Origin: a virus
Length of the DNA stretch: 27,374 nt
IMG/VR virus record: IMGVR_UViG_3300028837_000843
Coordinates: 1-27,374 of that record
Strand: one strand, 5' to 3'
Numbering within the stretch: the stretch's first letter is position 1; every line of letters begins with the position of its first letter. Of this stretch, positions 5,549-13,229 are shown in pieces. Under the pieces are notes generated by a model. It saw only the letters and a program-made list of their open reading frames with translations, was not told where the DNA came from and made no database searches. A program made the position numbers and the translations under genes.

Positions 5549-6274
5549 TTATAATATCTCTTCCAAAATATCACTTAAAAGCTTTGGCTCTGTTTTTATA
5601 GTCATTATCTCCAGCGGCTTCTTTTCCTTCTTTCTTCCGTAAATCTCTTGTTCAATCCAATCCAGAACATACGTTTTATTATATTCTTCTTCTGGAGAGG
5701 CTATAAATATCCACCCATCCCGAAGCCCCGCCTGAATAACCTCTATTAATGTTGATGTTTTCCCCTGATCTTTTAAGTATTCCAGATAATGCACAGCCCT
5801 AAAGATAATACGGTCTATCTCATAAGCCGTGAATTTCCTCTTGTATTTTAATTTTAAGATATACGCCTTTGGTATGCTATAATTTTGATATGTGAAATAT
5901 TTATTATTCATATAACCCTTACAACCCTTATAACCCTTATTTTCTAAGTGATACTTTCTTATTAATTGGATAGCGGAAAATTGCGCTTTAACTTTAATAT
6001 TTAATTCTTCACCATATTGGAATGTAATAAAGCTTGGAATAAACCATTTCTCTCCATCATTAAATTCAACTATTCTATTATTAAATTTATTAAGAATGTC
6101 ACTTGGTACAAATTTTACACCTAATTTTAATTTAACAGCATCAAAGTCTACTTCCCATATTCCTGCATGGTCACAGTCATCTAAAATATACAACCATAAA
6201 AGTTTATATTTAAACGGTAATTCTCTAAAAAATTTCTTTTTCCACTTTAGAGTATCCGTAAAACGTTTTGCCAT
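5549..6274 (-). CDS. Phage replication initiator / replisome-organiser-like protein
   Basis: 241 aa. The N-terminal ~100 residues begin with WKKKFFRELPFKYKLLWLYILDDCDHAGIWEVDF, a signature of phage replication proteins with an N-terminal winged helix that binds the origin. Residues 113-121 are the repeat KGYKGCKGY encoded by three 9-bp direct repeats. The C-terminal half is basic then acidic and may contact a helicase or loader; no Walker motif is visible. No separate helicase gene is seen in the window. Its Shine-Dalgarno (GGAG, nine bases before ATG) lies inside a predicted hairpin at 6284-6328, and a short leader ORF overlaps its start, so translation is probably controlled. Confidence 0.6.
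   Translation of the reverse strand: MAKRFTDTLKWKKKFFRELPFKYKLLWLYILDDCDHAGIWEVDFDAVKLKLGVKFVPSDILNKFNNRIVEFNDGEKWFIPSFITFQYGEELNIKVKAQFSAIQLIRKYHLENKGYKGCKGYMNNKYFTYQNYSIPKAYILKLKYKRKFTAYEIDRIIFRAVHYLEYLKDQGKTSTLIEVIQAGLRDGWIFIASPEEEYNKTYVLDWIEQEIYGRKKEKKPLEIMTIKTEPKLLSDILEEIL
5912..5938. repeat. Three tandem 9-bp repeats in the initiator gene (iteron-like)
   Basis: On the minus strand: AAGGGTTAT, AAGGGTTGT, AAGGGTTAT, head to tail, flanked by very AT-rich DNA. Many phage origins (lambda oriO inside the O gene is the model) lie within the initiator gene as iterons. The 9-bp period also gives an in-frame amino-acid repeat, so a simple coding repeat is the alternative. Confidence 0.4.
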
Positions 6275-6380
6275 TAGGGGATTCTCCTATGCGCTTAAAA
6301 AGAAGGCAAGAACAAGCGGGCATAGGAGTATGAACACCTGTCCTATTTAATGGGTAGACCAACCTTCTGTTATTTTTCAT
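6225..6380 (-). CDS. Possible 51-codon leader ORF overlapping the initiator gene
   Basis: ATG at 6380 with AGGA about ten bases upstream opens MKNNRRLVYPLNRTGVHTPM... and reads through the hairpin that hides the initiator's ribosome binding site, stopping 48 bases inside that gene. No homology is recognised. Ribosomes on it would melt the hairpin. The stretch 6275-6463 contains nothing else recognisable. Confidence 0.3.
   Translation of the reverse strand: MKNNRRLVYPLNRTGVHTPMPACSCLLFKRIGESPNGKTFYGYSKVEKEIF
6284..6328 (-). promoter_or_regulatory. Hairpin sequestering the initiator gene's ribosome binding site
   Basis: On the minus strand the arms CTCCTATG-CC-CGCTT and AAGCG-CATAGGAG form a 13-bp stem with a 2-base bulge and a 17-base loop. 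The AGGAG at the 3' edge is the Shine-Dalgarno of the gene starting at 6274 and pairs with CTCCT. This should repress translation until the stem is opened by ribosomes, a protein or an RNA. Confidence 0.5.
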
Positions 6381-6463
6381 GTGAATTTATTCCTATACCC
6401 TTACATACAGTATAACTCTTTTTCATCTAAGATACAAGCTATTTCTGAAATTATTTTCTCTGC

Positions 6464-6697
6464 TTATTGTTGTGTGCTGGATTTGTTTTCTTGGTTAACC
6501 GAAGAGGTGCAATCCCACCATGCTGAAAACACTCGCAAACCTTGAACATCAGCAGGAGTTACACCGCACATAACAAATCCATCAACACCACGATTATGTT
6601 TAAAGACTTTACCAATTAACTCGGCTTCAAAATCAGTTTCGGGTTCTATGAAGAATCCAATTTTGTCAACTGAACCAAACTCAAATTTAACTTTCAT
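6464..6697 (-). CDS. Unknown small early protein
   Basis: 77 aa, MKVKFEFGSVDKIGFFIEPE..., with alternating hydrophobic residues suggesting a small beta-rich fold and a polar tail (NQENKSSTQQ). The ATG has GAGG seven bases upstream, immediately after the stop of the NinG remnant. No family is recognised. Confidence 0.5.
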   Translation of the reverse strand: MKVKFEFGSVDKIGFFIEPETDFEAELIGKVFKHNRGVDGFVMCGVTPADVQGLRVFSAWWDCTSSVNQENKSSTQQ

Positions 6698-6708
6698 TTT
6701 GCACCTCT

Positions 6709-6915
6709 TTACAATTTAAGAGAAAACAAATCTTGCAACCAACTATAGATTGGCTTTCCACGTTTTTGAAAATGTCCACAAGTCATATTCTTCCAAAAAT
6801 CTACCCCTCCACAGGTACAACATTGAACATGCCCCCCATATTGAGCATCACGTAAACGAATATAAATAGAAAACCAGACATCGGCAGTTGATTTTACAAA
6901 GGATTTTTTAAGCAA
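6709..6915 (-). pseudogene. NinG-like recombination protein, C-terminally truncated
   Basis: From a TTG with AAAGGA nine bases upstream: MLKKSFVKSTADVWFSIYIR, then LRDAQYGGHVQCCTCGGVDFW and CGHFQKRGKP. This matches the NinG (Rap) order (R.D...C.(S/T)CG...W...GH). NinG should continue with the conserved RF.E.N...QC..CN half of the zinc/HNH-like site. Instead the frame ends 13 codons later (IYSWLQDLFSLKL) and the next gene begins at once. The N-terminal zinc motif of lambda NinG is also missing. It was probably shortened by deletion and is unlikely to resolve Holliday junctions. Confidence 0.55.
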
Positions 6916-7000
6916 AGTCGAGAATCCTTTCCCGGTGCATGTGATTCTGTAAGCACCCGCATCTTACATTTCTGTATTTGTTTTGACGATATAATTGCAT
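6908..7000 (-). CDS. Possible 30-codon ORF between ninB-like and ninG-like genes
   Basis: ATG directly after the TAA of the NinB-like gene; encodes MQLYRQNKYRNVRCGCLQNH followed by a short charged end. There is no clear ribosome binding site, so it would rely on re-initiation. A second frame here reads NCIKCNYIVKTNTEM before a stop, so the stretch may be the worn N-terminal zinc knuckle of the NinG gene. Confidence 0.2.
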   Translation of the reverse strand: MQLYRQNKYRNVRCGCLQNHMHRERILDFA

Positions 7001-7405
7001 TTAATACAATTCACTTTCGTTGGGTTTAGGAACAAAAAGATGTAGGAACTCAGAAGCCCATTGGCGTATCTTTGACATTTTTTCTTCCCATTCTATTGTT
7101 TTCCATTCTTCTAAACGTGTACTTCTGATATACTTTTCACCCTTTTCATCTTCATACAAAAAGAACTTTACTTGTAATATGCCGAACATTTTATCATCAG
7201 TATATCCACAATGCTTTGCTATAATAGGAACCACGACACCTCTAAAATATTTATTTTCTTTATCTGTTTTTTTACTGTATTTTCTACGTACTATTACCTC
7301 AATAGATTTTCCCTCTAAAGTAGAAATATGAATGATAAATTTTTCTCTATCGATAAGATTGAGCTTACCCTCTGTTACAGTGCCATTGAATACAGGTGTT
7401 ATCAT
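7001..7405 (-). CDS. NinB-like recombination protein
   Basis: 134 aa. The layout fits phage NinB/Orf-type single-strand-binding recombination proteins: an N-terminal beta region (TEGKLNLIDREKFIIHISTL), basic strands (VIVRRKYSKKTDKENKYFRG), a helical YTDDKMFGILQVKFF segment, and the family-like ending EWKTIEWEEKMSKIRQWASE followed by FLHLFVPKPNE. Lambda Orf/NinB helps load recombinase onto SSB-coated DNA. It sits in the expected place beside ninG and overlaps the upstream gene by ATGA. The assignment rests on pattern and context only. Confidence 0.5.
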   Translation of the reverse strand: MITPVFNGTVTEGKLNLIDREKFIIHISTLEGKSIEVIVRRKYSKKTDKENKYFRGVVVPIIAKHCGYTDDKMFGILQVKFFLYEDEKGEKYIRSTRLEEWKTIEWEEKMSKIRQWASEFLHLFVPKPNESELY

Positions 7406-7713
7406 AATTTGGAATAGGTTTTATTCAGGTGTTCATTTAATTTTGTAAATCTTTTATCAAGCTCTTCTTTTACTATTTCTCTTATTCGATCTTCTGTAAG
7501 TTTCTTTTTGGGAATTTTGAAATTTGTGTATTCTCCATTTTCTGTTATTTCTATTTCTACTTTGTCTCCTATTTTCCAATTTTTATTAGTATCATCTTCA
7601 AATCCACCTATCCATTTATCACCATGTTCTTTAGTCTTTATAGAAAAAGACATAGCATCACCACGTTTTGTTTTAATTTTTTTCTTATAAGTTTTCGTTA
7701 TCGTTACTAACAT
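7402..7713 (-). CDS. OB-fold-like protein, putative single-strand DNA binding
   Basis: 103 aa. The ATG at 7713 has GGGAGG six bases upstream. Residues ~21-68 (MSFSIKTKEHGDKWIGGFED, then WKIGDKVEIEITENGEYTNF and KIP) have the strand order, aromatic positions and GDxVEIEI turn of short OB folds found in phage replication proteins. The C-terminal ~35 residues are a charged helix (EDRIREIVKEELDKRFTKLN). Its place between the nuclease and the NinB-like gene fits a role in recombination or replication. Confidence 0.5.
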   Translation of the reverse strand: MLVTITKTYKKKIKTKRGDAMSFSIKTKEHGDKWIGGFEDDTNKNWKIGDKVEIEITENGEYTNFKIPKKKLTEDRIREIVKEELDKRFTKLNEHLNKTYSKL

Positions 7714-8551
7714 TTACATCCTCCCTTAAAGTTATAAGTGAAGGAAATTCCAACATTCTTGGATGTGCATTTTTATTATAGCGCTCCCAAATTGCAGCTA
7801 CATTCTTATATGCTGAATAATAATCGTCAAGCTCTCTCATATGAAGCAATTTAGTATTAAGTCCTTCTATACCTTTTTTTGTTTTTAAGGCATTTGTATA
7901 TATAAGAAGTCCGCCTTGCATTTCTTTTTCATTAACTTCATGCTTTGCACACATTTTTATGTAAGTTGCTAATTGTAAAAAATGCTCGTTCTGTGTTTGT
8001 TTTGAACTTTTTAAATCTACAACATAATAACCACCTTCCAATGCCAATGGGTCTTTCCCCGCCACATTATAAAAACCTTCTTTTATTTTAAATAGAAAAT
8101 CAATAGTACCGGCTTCATTCTCTTCGATATCATATACATTTTTATCCCATGCAACTATCTCAGGTTTAACTTCATCTAACCATGCTTTGAATTTAGCAAC
8201 TTGCCACATTTCATCTTGATCTTGGAGTACAAAAACTTCTTTTCCCGTCTCAATTTGCATATCATTTATTTCTTCTTGGGTATAAGTAGGTCTATTATAA
8301 GGATTGAAAACTACAGTTCCTTGCTTTGCTAAAACACTTGCTGCATAATGGATTCTTGTACCTTTCTGTCCAGCTTCATTCATTCTTAAATCTGCTTCCC
8401 TATTTCCAACATCACCACGCCACCTTGCTAAAAATGGCTTCGGCATTGATTGTAATTTTGTAGTAACAGAAGGTATGTATATTACTTCGTCATTATCTAA
8501 TTCAACTTTGTACCAATGCTCATCAAACCACTCAATTAATTTGACCTGCAT
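7685..8551 (-). CDS. PD-(D/E)XK nuclease (RecB/Cas4-like phage exonuclease)
   Basis: 288 aa from ATG 8551, preferred because GGAG lies seven bases upstream; the frame extends to 8575 without support. Core motifs: GTRIHYAA with His68, AGTIDFLF with Asp151, YYVVDLKSSK with Asp179 and Lys181, then HFLQLATYIKM with Gln193. This is the alpha-beta core of the PD-(D/E)XK superfamily as seen in RecB nuclease domains. With the OB-fold and NinB-like genes it probably forms the phage recombination/replication set, trimming double-strand ends. No single-strand annealing protein (RecT/Beta) is recognised nearby. Confidence 0.75.
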   Translation of the reverse strand: MQVKLIEWFDEHWYKVELDNDEVIYIPSVTTKLQSMPKPFLARWRGDVGNREADLRMNEAGQKGTRIHYAASVLAKQGTVVFNPYNRPTYTQEEINDMQIETGKEVFVLQDQDEMWQVAKFKAWLDEVKPEIVAWDKNVYDIEENEAGTIDFLFKIKEGFYNVAGKDPLALEGGYYVVDLKSSKQTQNEHFLQLATYIKMCAKHEVNEKEMQGGLLIYTNALKTKKGIEGLNTKLLHMRELDDYYSAYKNVAAIWERYNKNAHPRMLEFPSLITLREDVNVSNDNENL

Positions 8552-8741
8552 TTTCTTTCTCCTTTTCTTCAACAAGATTTAAAATAAATGTATCGCTGTA
8601 TTTTTCTCTAACATATTCCGGTTCAACTTCATCAATATACGTATCAAAAATAGCTTTATTCTCTGGAATGAGAACATCGCTTTCTTCCCACCATGTTACC
8701 CATACGGACTTATCATCAATTTCTATTTTAGTTATTGGCAT
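8532..8741 (-). CDS. Unknown small acidic protein
   Basis: 69 aa, strongly acidic, starting MPITKIEIDDKSVWVTWWEE. Its start overlaps the upstream gene by 14 bases, and its end overlaps the nuclease gene by 20 bases, so all three are translationally coupled. Such small acidic partners next to phage nucleases are common, but no function is recognised. Confidence 0.5.
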   Translation of the reverse strand: MPITKIEIDDKSVWVTWWEESDVLIPENKAIFDTYIDEVEPEYVREKYSDTFILNLVEEKEKENAGQIN

Positions 8742-8934
8742 TTTTAATTTCTTCTATTTCGTATCTTTGCATAACTCTTAAATTAGAAGTATCCCATTTC
8801 CCATTGATAAGTTTTTGATGTGCCAGAACTCCATTTTCCTTAGTATAACGATATACTTTTCTATTCGTTTTGTTAATGGGAATTATAGCCTCAAATACCC
8901 TGCTGTTTTTTAGCTTTTTTCCTATTAAGTCCAT
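8728..8934 (-). CDS. Unknown small basic protein
   Basis: 68 aa with several basic patches (GKKLKNSRVFEAIIPINKTN, RKVYRYTKENG), possibly nucleic-acid binding but without a known motif. AAGGA sits at the end of the upstream gene, and the start overlaps its stop (TAATG). Confidence 0.5.
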   Translation of the reverse strand: MDLIGKKLKNSRVFEAIIPINKTNRKVYRYTKENGVLAHQKLINGKWDTSNLRVMQRYEIEEIKNANN

Positions 8935-9125
8935 TATTTCGTTTCCTTTTCTGTTTTGCGCCTTTCTTCCCCTTCTTCTTTACGCTTATCCTTTGCAATT
9001 TTCTCCAAACATGCGACCTCAATATATTGCCCTCTAGTCAATTCCGGTTTCATCTTTTTTCTGTAATATTCTATTTCGTCAATTAACTCTTCATCCATTG
9101 TAATTGATGTTATTTTGCCGCCCAT
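8934..9125 (-). CDS. Ribbon-helix-helix regulator, first gene of the early operon
   Basis: 63 aa. ITSITMDEELIDEIEYYRKK followed by MKPELTRGQYIEVACLEKI gives one strand and two helices, the ribbon-helix-helix arrangement, then a very charged tail (KRKEEGEERRKTEKETK). The ATG has GGAGG six bases upstream. As the first gene after the promoter-like sequence it is a reasonable candidate for the operon's own repressor. It resembles the gene at 791-934 only in fold. Confidence 0.6.
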   Translation of the reverse strand: MGGKITSITMDEELIDEIEYYRKKMKPELTRGQYIEVACLEKIAKDKRKEEGEERRKTEKETK

Positions 9126-9165
9126 TTAATACCTCCATAAATTAATATTTATATCTCTAAGATTA

Positions 9166-9194
9166 AATATACTATAAAATTTAAGATAATGCAA
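9166..9194 (-). promoter_or_regulatory. Candidate promoter for the early operon
   Basis: On the minus strand, TTGCAT (9194-9189) and TATATT (9171-9166) are 17 bases apart in AT-rich DNA, about 40 bases before the ATG at 9125. The -35 matches the sigma-70 consensus only in TTG. TATAGT overlapping the -10 region is an alternative -10 hexamer. Confidence 0.4.
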
Positions 9195-9223
9195 GTTTTA
9201 TTTTATTTTTTTTCAAATAAAAA

Positions 9224-9249
9224 AGGCCGCCTTATTTTTAAGGCAGCCT
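9224..9249 (-). terminator. Intrinsic terminator of the late (tail) operon
   Basis: An 11-bp stem with one mismatch (AGGCTGCCTTA / TAAGGCGGCCT on the minus strand), a 4-base loop, then TTTTTTATTTG. It begins 28 bases after the stop at 9277 and ends late transcription before the early promoter. Confidence 0.75.
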
Positions 9250-9276
9250 ATATAATAGAAATATATCCTTTATATA

Positions 9277-9693
9277 TTATGGCTTAAAAACGTATATACC
9301 TTTATGGTGGGTTATTTTTGTATCAATGTGGGTATGTCGCGGTGTGTTTTTTTCCATACGCCGGATGAAGGGGAATAGTCTCTGGTTCTGGATAATTTCA
9401 GCTTGAACTGCTGAGGGTTTTATTCCATCGATAATGAAGTCAATTGCATTCCCTAATTTATGTTGTGAGTTTTTTGCACCTGTCAAGCTATGCCGTAAGC
9501 GGAATCCACGTTCGTGAAATTTGCCTCCGAATATATAATCGTTAATATATACTTGTGTATTGAAGAACTCTCTCAATTGATCTGCTGTAAGGAGAATCTC
9601 ATTATTCATTATTAACAGGCTTTCTTCTCCTAATAGATCGTATACTGCTTCAGAGACAAATTCCTGTGCTACGAAATAGTATGATTTATACAT
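9277..9693 (-). CDS. M15-type D,D-/L,D-peptidase (endolysin or tail-tip lysin)
   Basis: 138 aa. Zinc-ligand pattern of family M15: SQHKLGNAIDF (His78, Asp85) and RHTHIDTK (His122). RGFRLRHSL before it is also usual. Such proteins cut peptide cross-links of peptidoglycan. It is the last gene of the tail operon, overlapping the fibre gene by 8 bases and followed by a terminator, a common place for an endolysin. No holin or signal peptide is seen beside it, so it could equally be a tail-linked lysin. Confidence 0.7.
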   Translation of the reverse strand: MYKSYYFVAQEFVSEAVYDLLGEESLLIMNNEILLTADQLREFFNTQVYINDYIFGGKFHERGFRLRHSLTGAKNSQHKLGNAIDFIIDGIKPSAVQAEIIQNQRLFPFIRRMEKNTPRHTHIDTKITHHKGIYVFKP

Positions 9694-11512
9694 CTTTTTT
9701 TTCTTCTTGCTCTTTATCTTCTGTAGATTCCTTGATTTGTTTAAAAAGATTATAACATTTATCTAATTTTTTAATTTCTTCTTTACAATGAGATATTTCA
9801 ATTTTATTTATTGATATATCGTTTTTATTTATTGATATATCGTTTTTATGATGTTGAATACAATGTATAGCAAACGCAGCCACACGACCACCACTTATTG
9901 ATTTTTTATTATGACTTGCAAGAAAATCTGGCATTTCCTCTGCTATACCCGTAAATCGCATTTGTTGATTTTTATAGTGTTTTTCTGCATTATGGAAATA
10001 TGATTTTATGTGTATATTATCAATTTGATTATAGAGCCATTCGGATTTTTTAGTAGAAAGCGTTTTTATATTTGTTTTATACTTTCTCGACGAACTGTCA
10101 TTCCAAGCCCCGCCGGAACATTCATCACCGTCAAGAGATTGAAAGTGATAATTATTAGTAGCGCCTCCCGCTACGCCACGCACGCCAACATTAGTTGTCC
10201 CCCCATCACCTGTAGCTTCACCAGCGACACCATAATTAATTGTAGCATCTGATAGTGTTTTTCCCTTAATACCTATATAAATAGCAGATTGAGCATCTGG
10301 AGCTTCAACCCATAATTTTGCAGCAGCAACAGGAGCAGCCCCCACTCCCATATTTCCATTTATAAAGTAAAACCCCTTCCCTCCTGTACTATTCAAATCA
10401 GCATCATAGGTCATCCATGTGCCTGAATCATGTATCTTTGACGCTTGCAAATCCCCCAGCACCAGTCCGTTGGTGTCGGAGTCTATTTGGATTTCTATTT
10501 TTGAATTTAGTCTTGTTGTATTCATATCCATCTTTGTAACATTATTTATTTTAAAATAGACGGTTTTTGTGTTTGCAGCATTTAAAAAAGTCTTTCCTGT
10601 GGAATCCTGAAGTAAAGCATAGCTACCTGTTGCAGCTACATCATAATGAGAAAATCCTGCATAATCATTAACCCCCATATATCCTATTCTTGCTTTTCCA
10701 AGTGTAGCAACGGCGTCTTTGTTTGGTTTATAAAAGAAAACACCTGTTGCATCCCAGTATGTCGCAAACGCAGCGGAAGACCATGTAATTATATTTCCCG
10801 CCGCAACTAAAGCCTGTGGGTGTCTTATAATTAATCTATCCCCCAATTTATACATTAAAAAATTGCTTCCAGCATCAGAACTTCTCCAATTAGTAGCATC
10901 ATAATAAGCATCAAAACTCCAACCACAGCTATCATGTGATATTGCAGTCATTTGGAAAATAGGATAATCGTCCGTTGTTGTTGTGATTTGTATACTGGGT
11001 GATACCCCATCTATTGCAAAGTCAGCCGCACCTACCCCACCATGAGGGATTGTAGCTGTTCCAATACCAAGTTTATTAACTTGCAAAGTCCCATTAACCA
11101 GCATTGTATTAGCACCTGTAAGCTGTATTATATCCGTATCTCCGGCTATGCCTATATCGGAAGCTGTGATGAGGGAATTACCTGTGATACTTCCGGTTGT
11201 ACTTAATGCCTCGTTTCCAAAGTTGATTGCTCCGCCTGTATCTGTAATGCTTCCACTACCTAAAATCAATGTATCACCTACAGTTATCCCAGCCCATGCC
11301 GGAGTCGCTACTGTTCTTATATCCTGTATAGTATTAAGGGATCGAGCTCCTACTGCTCCGCTCACGAGGAGACTGCTATCGATGCTGAGAGGATCATAAA
11401 CCCGTTGTTGTGTAATGCTGTTATACTTCTCTCTCTTAATTAGTAAAGTATCTTTAGGCTCTACATCGTAGACGACAGGTCTCACCATCATTTCATCAAT
11501 TAGTATTGACAT
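9686..11512 (-). CDS. Tail fibre/spike with C-terminal S74 self-cleaving chaperone domain
   Basis: 608 aa. The N-terminal ~50 residues end in repeated small-residue strands. Residues ~55-470 are beta-rich with fibre-like turns (LGIGTATIPHGGVGAADFAI, MGVGAAPVAAAKLWVEA). At residue 473 comes SSSRKYKTNIKTL, the start of the Peptidase_S74 intramolecular chaperone. A serine (474) and a lysine five residues later (479) fit the catalytic dyad that releases the domain after trimer folding. The C-terminus is a coiled coil with the duplicated NDISINK. It probably binds the host receptor. It lies directly after the tip-attachment protein. Confidence 0.8.
   Translation of the reverse strand: MSILIDEMMVRPVVYDVEPKDTLLIKREKYNSITQQRVYDPLSIDSSLLVSGAVGARSLNTIQDIRTVATPAWAGITVGDTLILGSGSITDTGGAINFGNEALSTTGSITGNSLITASDIGIAGDTDIIQLTGANTMLVNGTLQVNKLGIGTATIPHGGVGAADFAIDGVSPSIQITTTTDDYPIFQMTAISHDSCGWSFDAYYDATNWRSSDAGSNFLMYKLGDRLIIRHPQALVAAGNIITWSSAAFATYWDATGVFFYKPNKDAVATLGKARIGYMGVNDYAGFSHYDVAATGSYALLQDSTGKTFLNAANTKTVYFKINNVTKMDMNTTRLNSKIEIQIDSDTNGLVLGDLQASKIHDSGTWMTYDADLNSTGGKGFYFINGNMGVGAAPVAAAKLWVEAPDAQSAIYIGIKGKTLSDATINYGVAGEATGDGGTTNVGVRGVAGGATNNYHFQSLDGDECSGGAWNDSSSRKYKTNIKTLSTKKSEWLYNQIDNIHIKSYFHNAEKHYKNQQMRFTGIAEEMPDFLASHNKKSISGGRVAAFAIHCIQHHKNDISINKNDISINKIEISHCKEEIKKLDKCYNLFKQIKESTEDKEQEEKKDV
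9806..9847. repeat. Two tandem 21-bp repeats in the fibre's C-terminal coil
   Basis: Exact head-to-tail copies of a 21-base unit beginning ATTTATTGATATATCG on the plus strand. They add exactly seven residues (NDISINK twice), one heptad, keeping both frame and coiled-coil register. Probably slippage. Confidence 0.8.
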
Positions 11513-11513
11513 A

Positions 11514-13229
11514 TTAAGACTCCGCTGGACATCCGGGTTCGTATACGTTTACGTTCATCAGACCGAGAGCATTCGCCTCAATTTCAGGCTGCCAAATTAT
11601 AGGATCAAGTACAATCCTTTTATGATTAGAAAGTATATAATCAGTTCCGTAAATTAATAAACCAAACATCTCTTGATTTGCTCCCCAAGATACTACGGAA
11701 TTTTTATCTTTTTGTATTGTTCTTTTTAGTTTGTTGGATACATTTGAGAATGCAGGAAAGGTTACATTTTCAAGACAATCTGGTGTTTCCACTGACGATC
11801 TACTCCCTCCTGATGAATCAAAATCATCATAATTTGAATCTGATATTATTTCTCTCATTTGTAAAAGATCGAATCCTATTCTATTATTATCAATCTCTTT
11901 AACATCAACTGCAATAATCCGAAAAGGAGCTAAAATATTATGTTCATCGCTACTTATTAAAATAACATTTCCAGCCTGTAAATATGAAAATTTAAGATCA
12001 GTAATAAGATGCGCAGTTGCGAACGGATAGCTCTCTTTTTTCATTATAGTTTGTAAACGCTCTGAAATATGAGAAGGCAATCCACCACGTCGTCTTATGA
12101 ATCCTGTAAGATCAATAACTTTATTTCTCGTGCTTCCGGTCATAGCTATGTTTGCTTCATTCTTTGCTATTAACATCCGTATAACTGCTCTTCCTGAAGG
12201 CATTTCAGGATTTCCATGATCCCATATATCCGTATATTTTATAGTGAAAGAATTGTAAGTATCTTCCCATGATTTTCTACGTAATGTAAACTCGATTCTA
12301 TCCGTATCAACTATTGTAGCGTCCGGATGATCAGCATCACTATCGAGTAAATATTTTATTATATATTTATCTTCATTATCTTTCATCAAATAACACTCTA
12401 CCCAATCTTGTATCTGCGTAATCAAATCATTCCCGGACATTACATCATTTATAATACAATTGATCCCATATCCTTTTAGATTATAATATTCAGAAGCTAT
12501 ATCAAAATTATCTTTATTAATTTCTGAAACATCAATCCCCAATCCCCATTGCTTATTGGTCAAAATGTTATAAATTACAGCGGCTGGATTGTCTCCGACA
12601 TCCACAGCACCTACGGTCACAACATTATAAGTCAGAGGAGTATCAAGTTTACGCCTAAGAAAATAAACATATTGTGGTATCCGGCTGCCGTCTTCTCCTT
12701 CATCCCACGGACAAATTGTCCAGTCTGGATTCGTATCGCCGATTTCTGGATGAGCACCTTTATTAATTTCAAACCAATTCCATACCATACCCGGAAGATT
12801 ATATCGATGATTAATCCCAGCATCAATAAGATATTGATCTGCTGTGCCTGAAGATAAAATTCCCGGTTCCCAAAAATCAGGTACAGCAAGATTCCTATTT
12901 CTGTACATCTTTTCATTCCTAAATATAAATGTCCGTCCAGAATCCCAATCCCAGACTTCACCCATACAAATTACATAAAAAAGATGACTTGCGTAAGTAC
13001 TTCCCTGATTTTCTGAATCCCAATAGATAAGATTTCCTCCCAAATAGACATAGCCAAAAATTACAGGAACTACTTTACCTTCTGATTGTAATGTAAGATT
13101 AGGAGCATCAGGTTTCGGCGGCTTATCCGGTGAATCTATATTTGCAGACATTACAGCCATTACAATGACACTTGCTGCAGCAAGGACAGCTTCTACAATT
13201 AGAACAGCAGCTACAAATCCTGTACTCAT
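11514..13229 (-). CDS. Tail tip attachment / host-specificity protein (lambda J / GTA gp15-like)
   Basis: 571 aa. It starts with a hydrophobic segment (residues ~4-28), then DKPPKPDAPNLTLQSEGKVV and PVIFGYVYLGGNLIYW, the usual opening of central tail-tip proteins that form the baseplate hub. The following beta domains (AVIYNILTNKQWGLGIDVSE; SWEDTYNSFTIKYTD) match the J-type layout. It is shorter than lambda J (over 1,100 aa), and the following fibre gene presumably supplies the distal part. Its position right after the NlpC/P60 gene is the standard order. Confidence 0.75.
   Translation of the reverse strand: MSTGFVAAVLIVEAVLAAASVIVMAVMSANIDSPDKPPKPDAPNLTLQSEGKVVPVIFGYVYLGGNLIYWDSENQGSTYASHLFYVICMGEVWDWDSGRTFIFRNEKMYRNRNLAVPDFWEPGILSSGTADQYLIDAGINHRYNLPGMVWNWFEINKGAHPEIGDTNPDWTICPWDEGEDGSRIPQYVYFLRRKLDTPLTYNVVTVGAVDVGDNPAAVIYNILTNKQWGLGIDVSEINKDNFDIASEYYNLKGYGINCIINDVMSGNDLITQIQDWVECYLMKDNEDKYIIKYLLDSDADHPDATIVDTDRIEFTLRRKSWEDTYNSFTIKYTDIWDHGNPEMPSGRAVIRMLIAKNEANIAMTGSTRNKVIDLTGFIRRRGGLPSHISERLQTIMKKESYPFATAHLITDLKFSYLQAGNVILISSDEHNILAPFRIIAVDVKEIDNNRIGFDLLQMREIISDSNYDDFDSSGGSRSSVETPDCLENVTFPAFSNVSNKLKRTIQKDKNSVVSWGANQEMFGLLIYGTDYILSNHKRIVLDPIIWQPEIEANALGLMNVNVYEPGCPAES

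Noticed and set aside
5912-5938. CRISPR-like repeats.
   Set aside because: Units are only 9 bp, directly adjacent without spacers, and inside an open coding frame.
3070-6331. Shared GTATGAACACC near 3070 (minus strand) and near 6325 (plus strand), considered as an inverted repeat.
   Set aside because: The identity is about 11 bases, with unrelated flanks, one copy in DUF5131 coding sequence; chance is likely.
12632-12961. 109-codon minus-strand frame inside the tip-attachment gene.
   Set aside because: It is fully contained in another frame of a clear 571-aa structural gene and has no family features.
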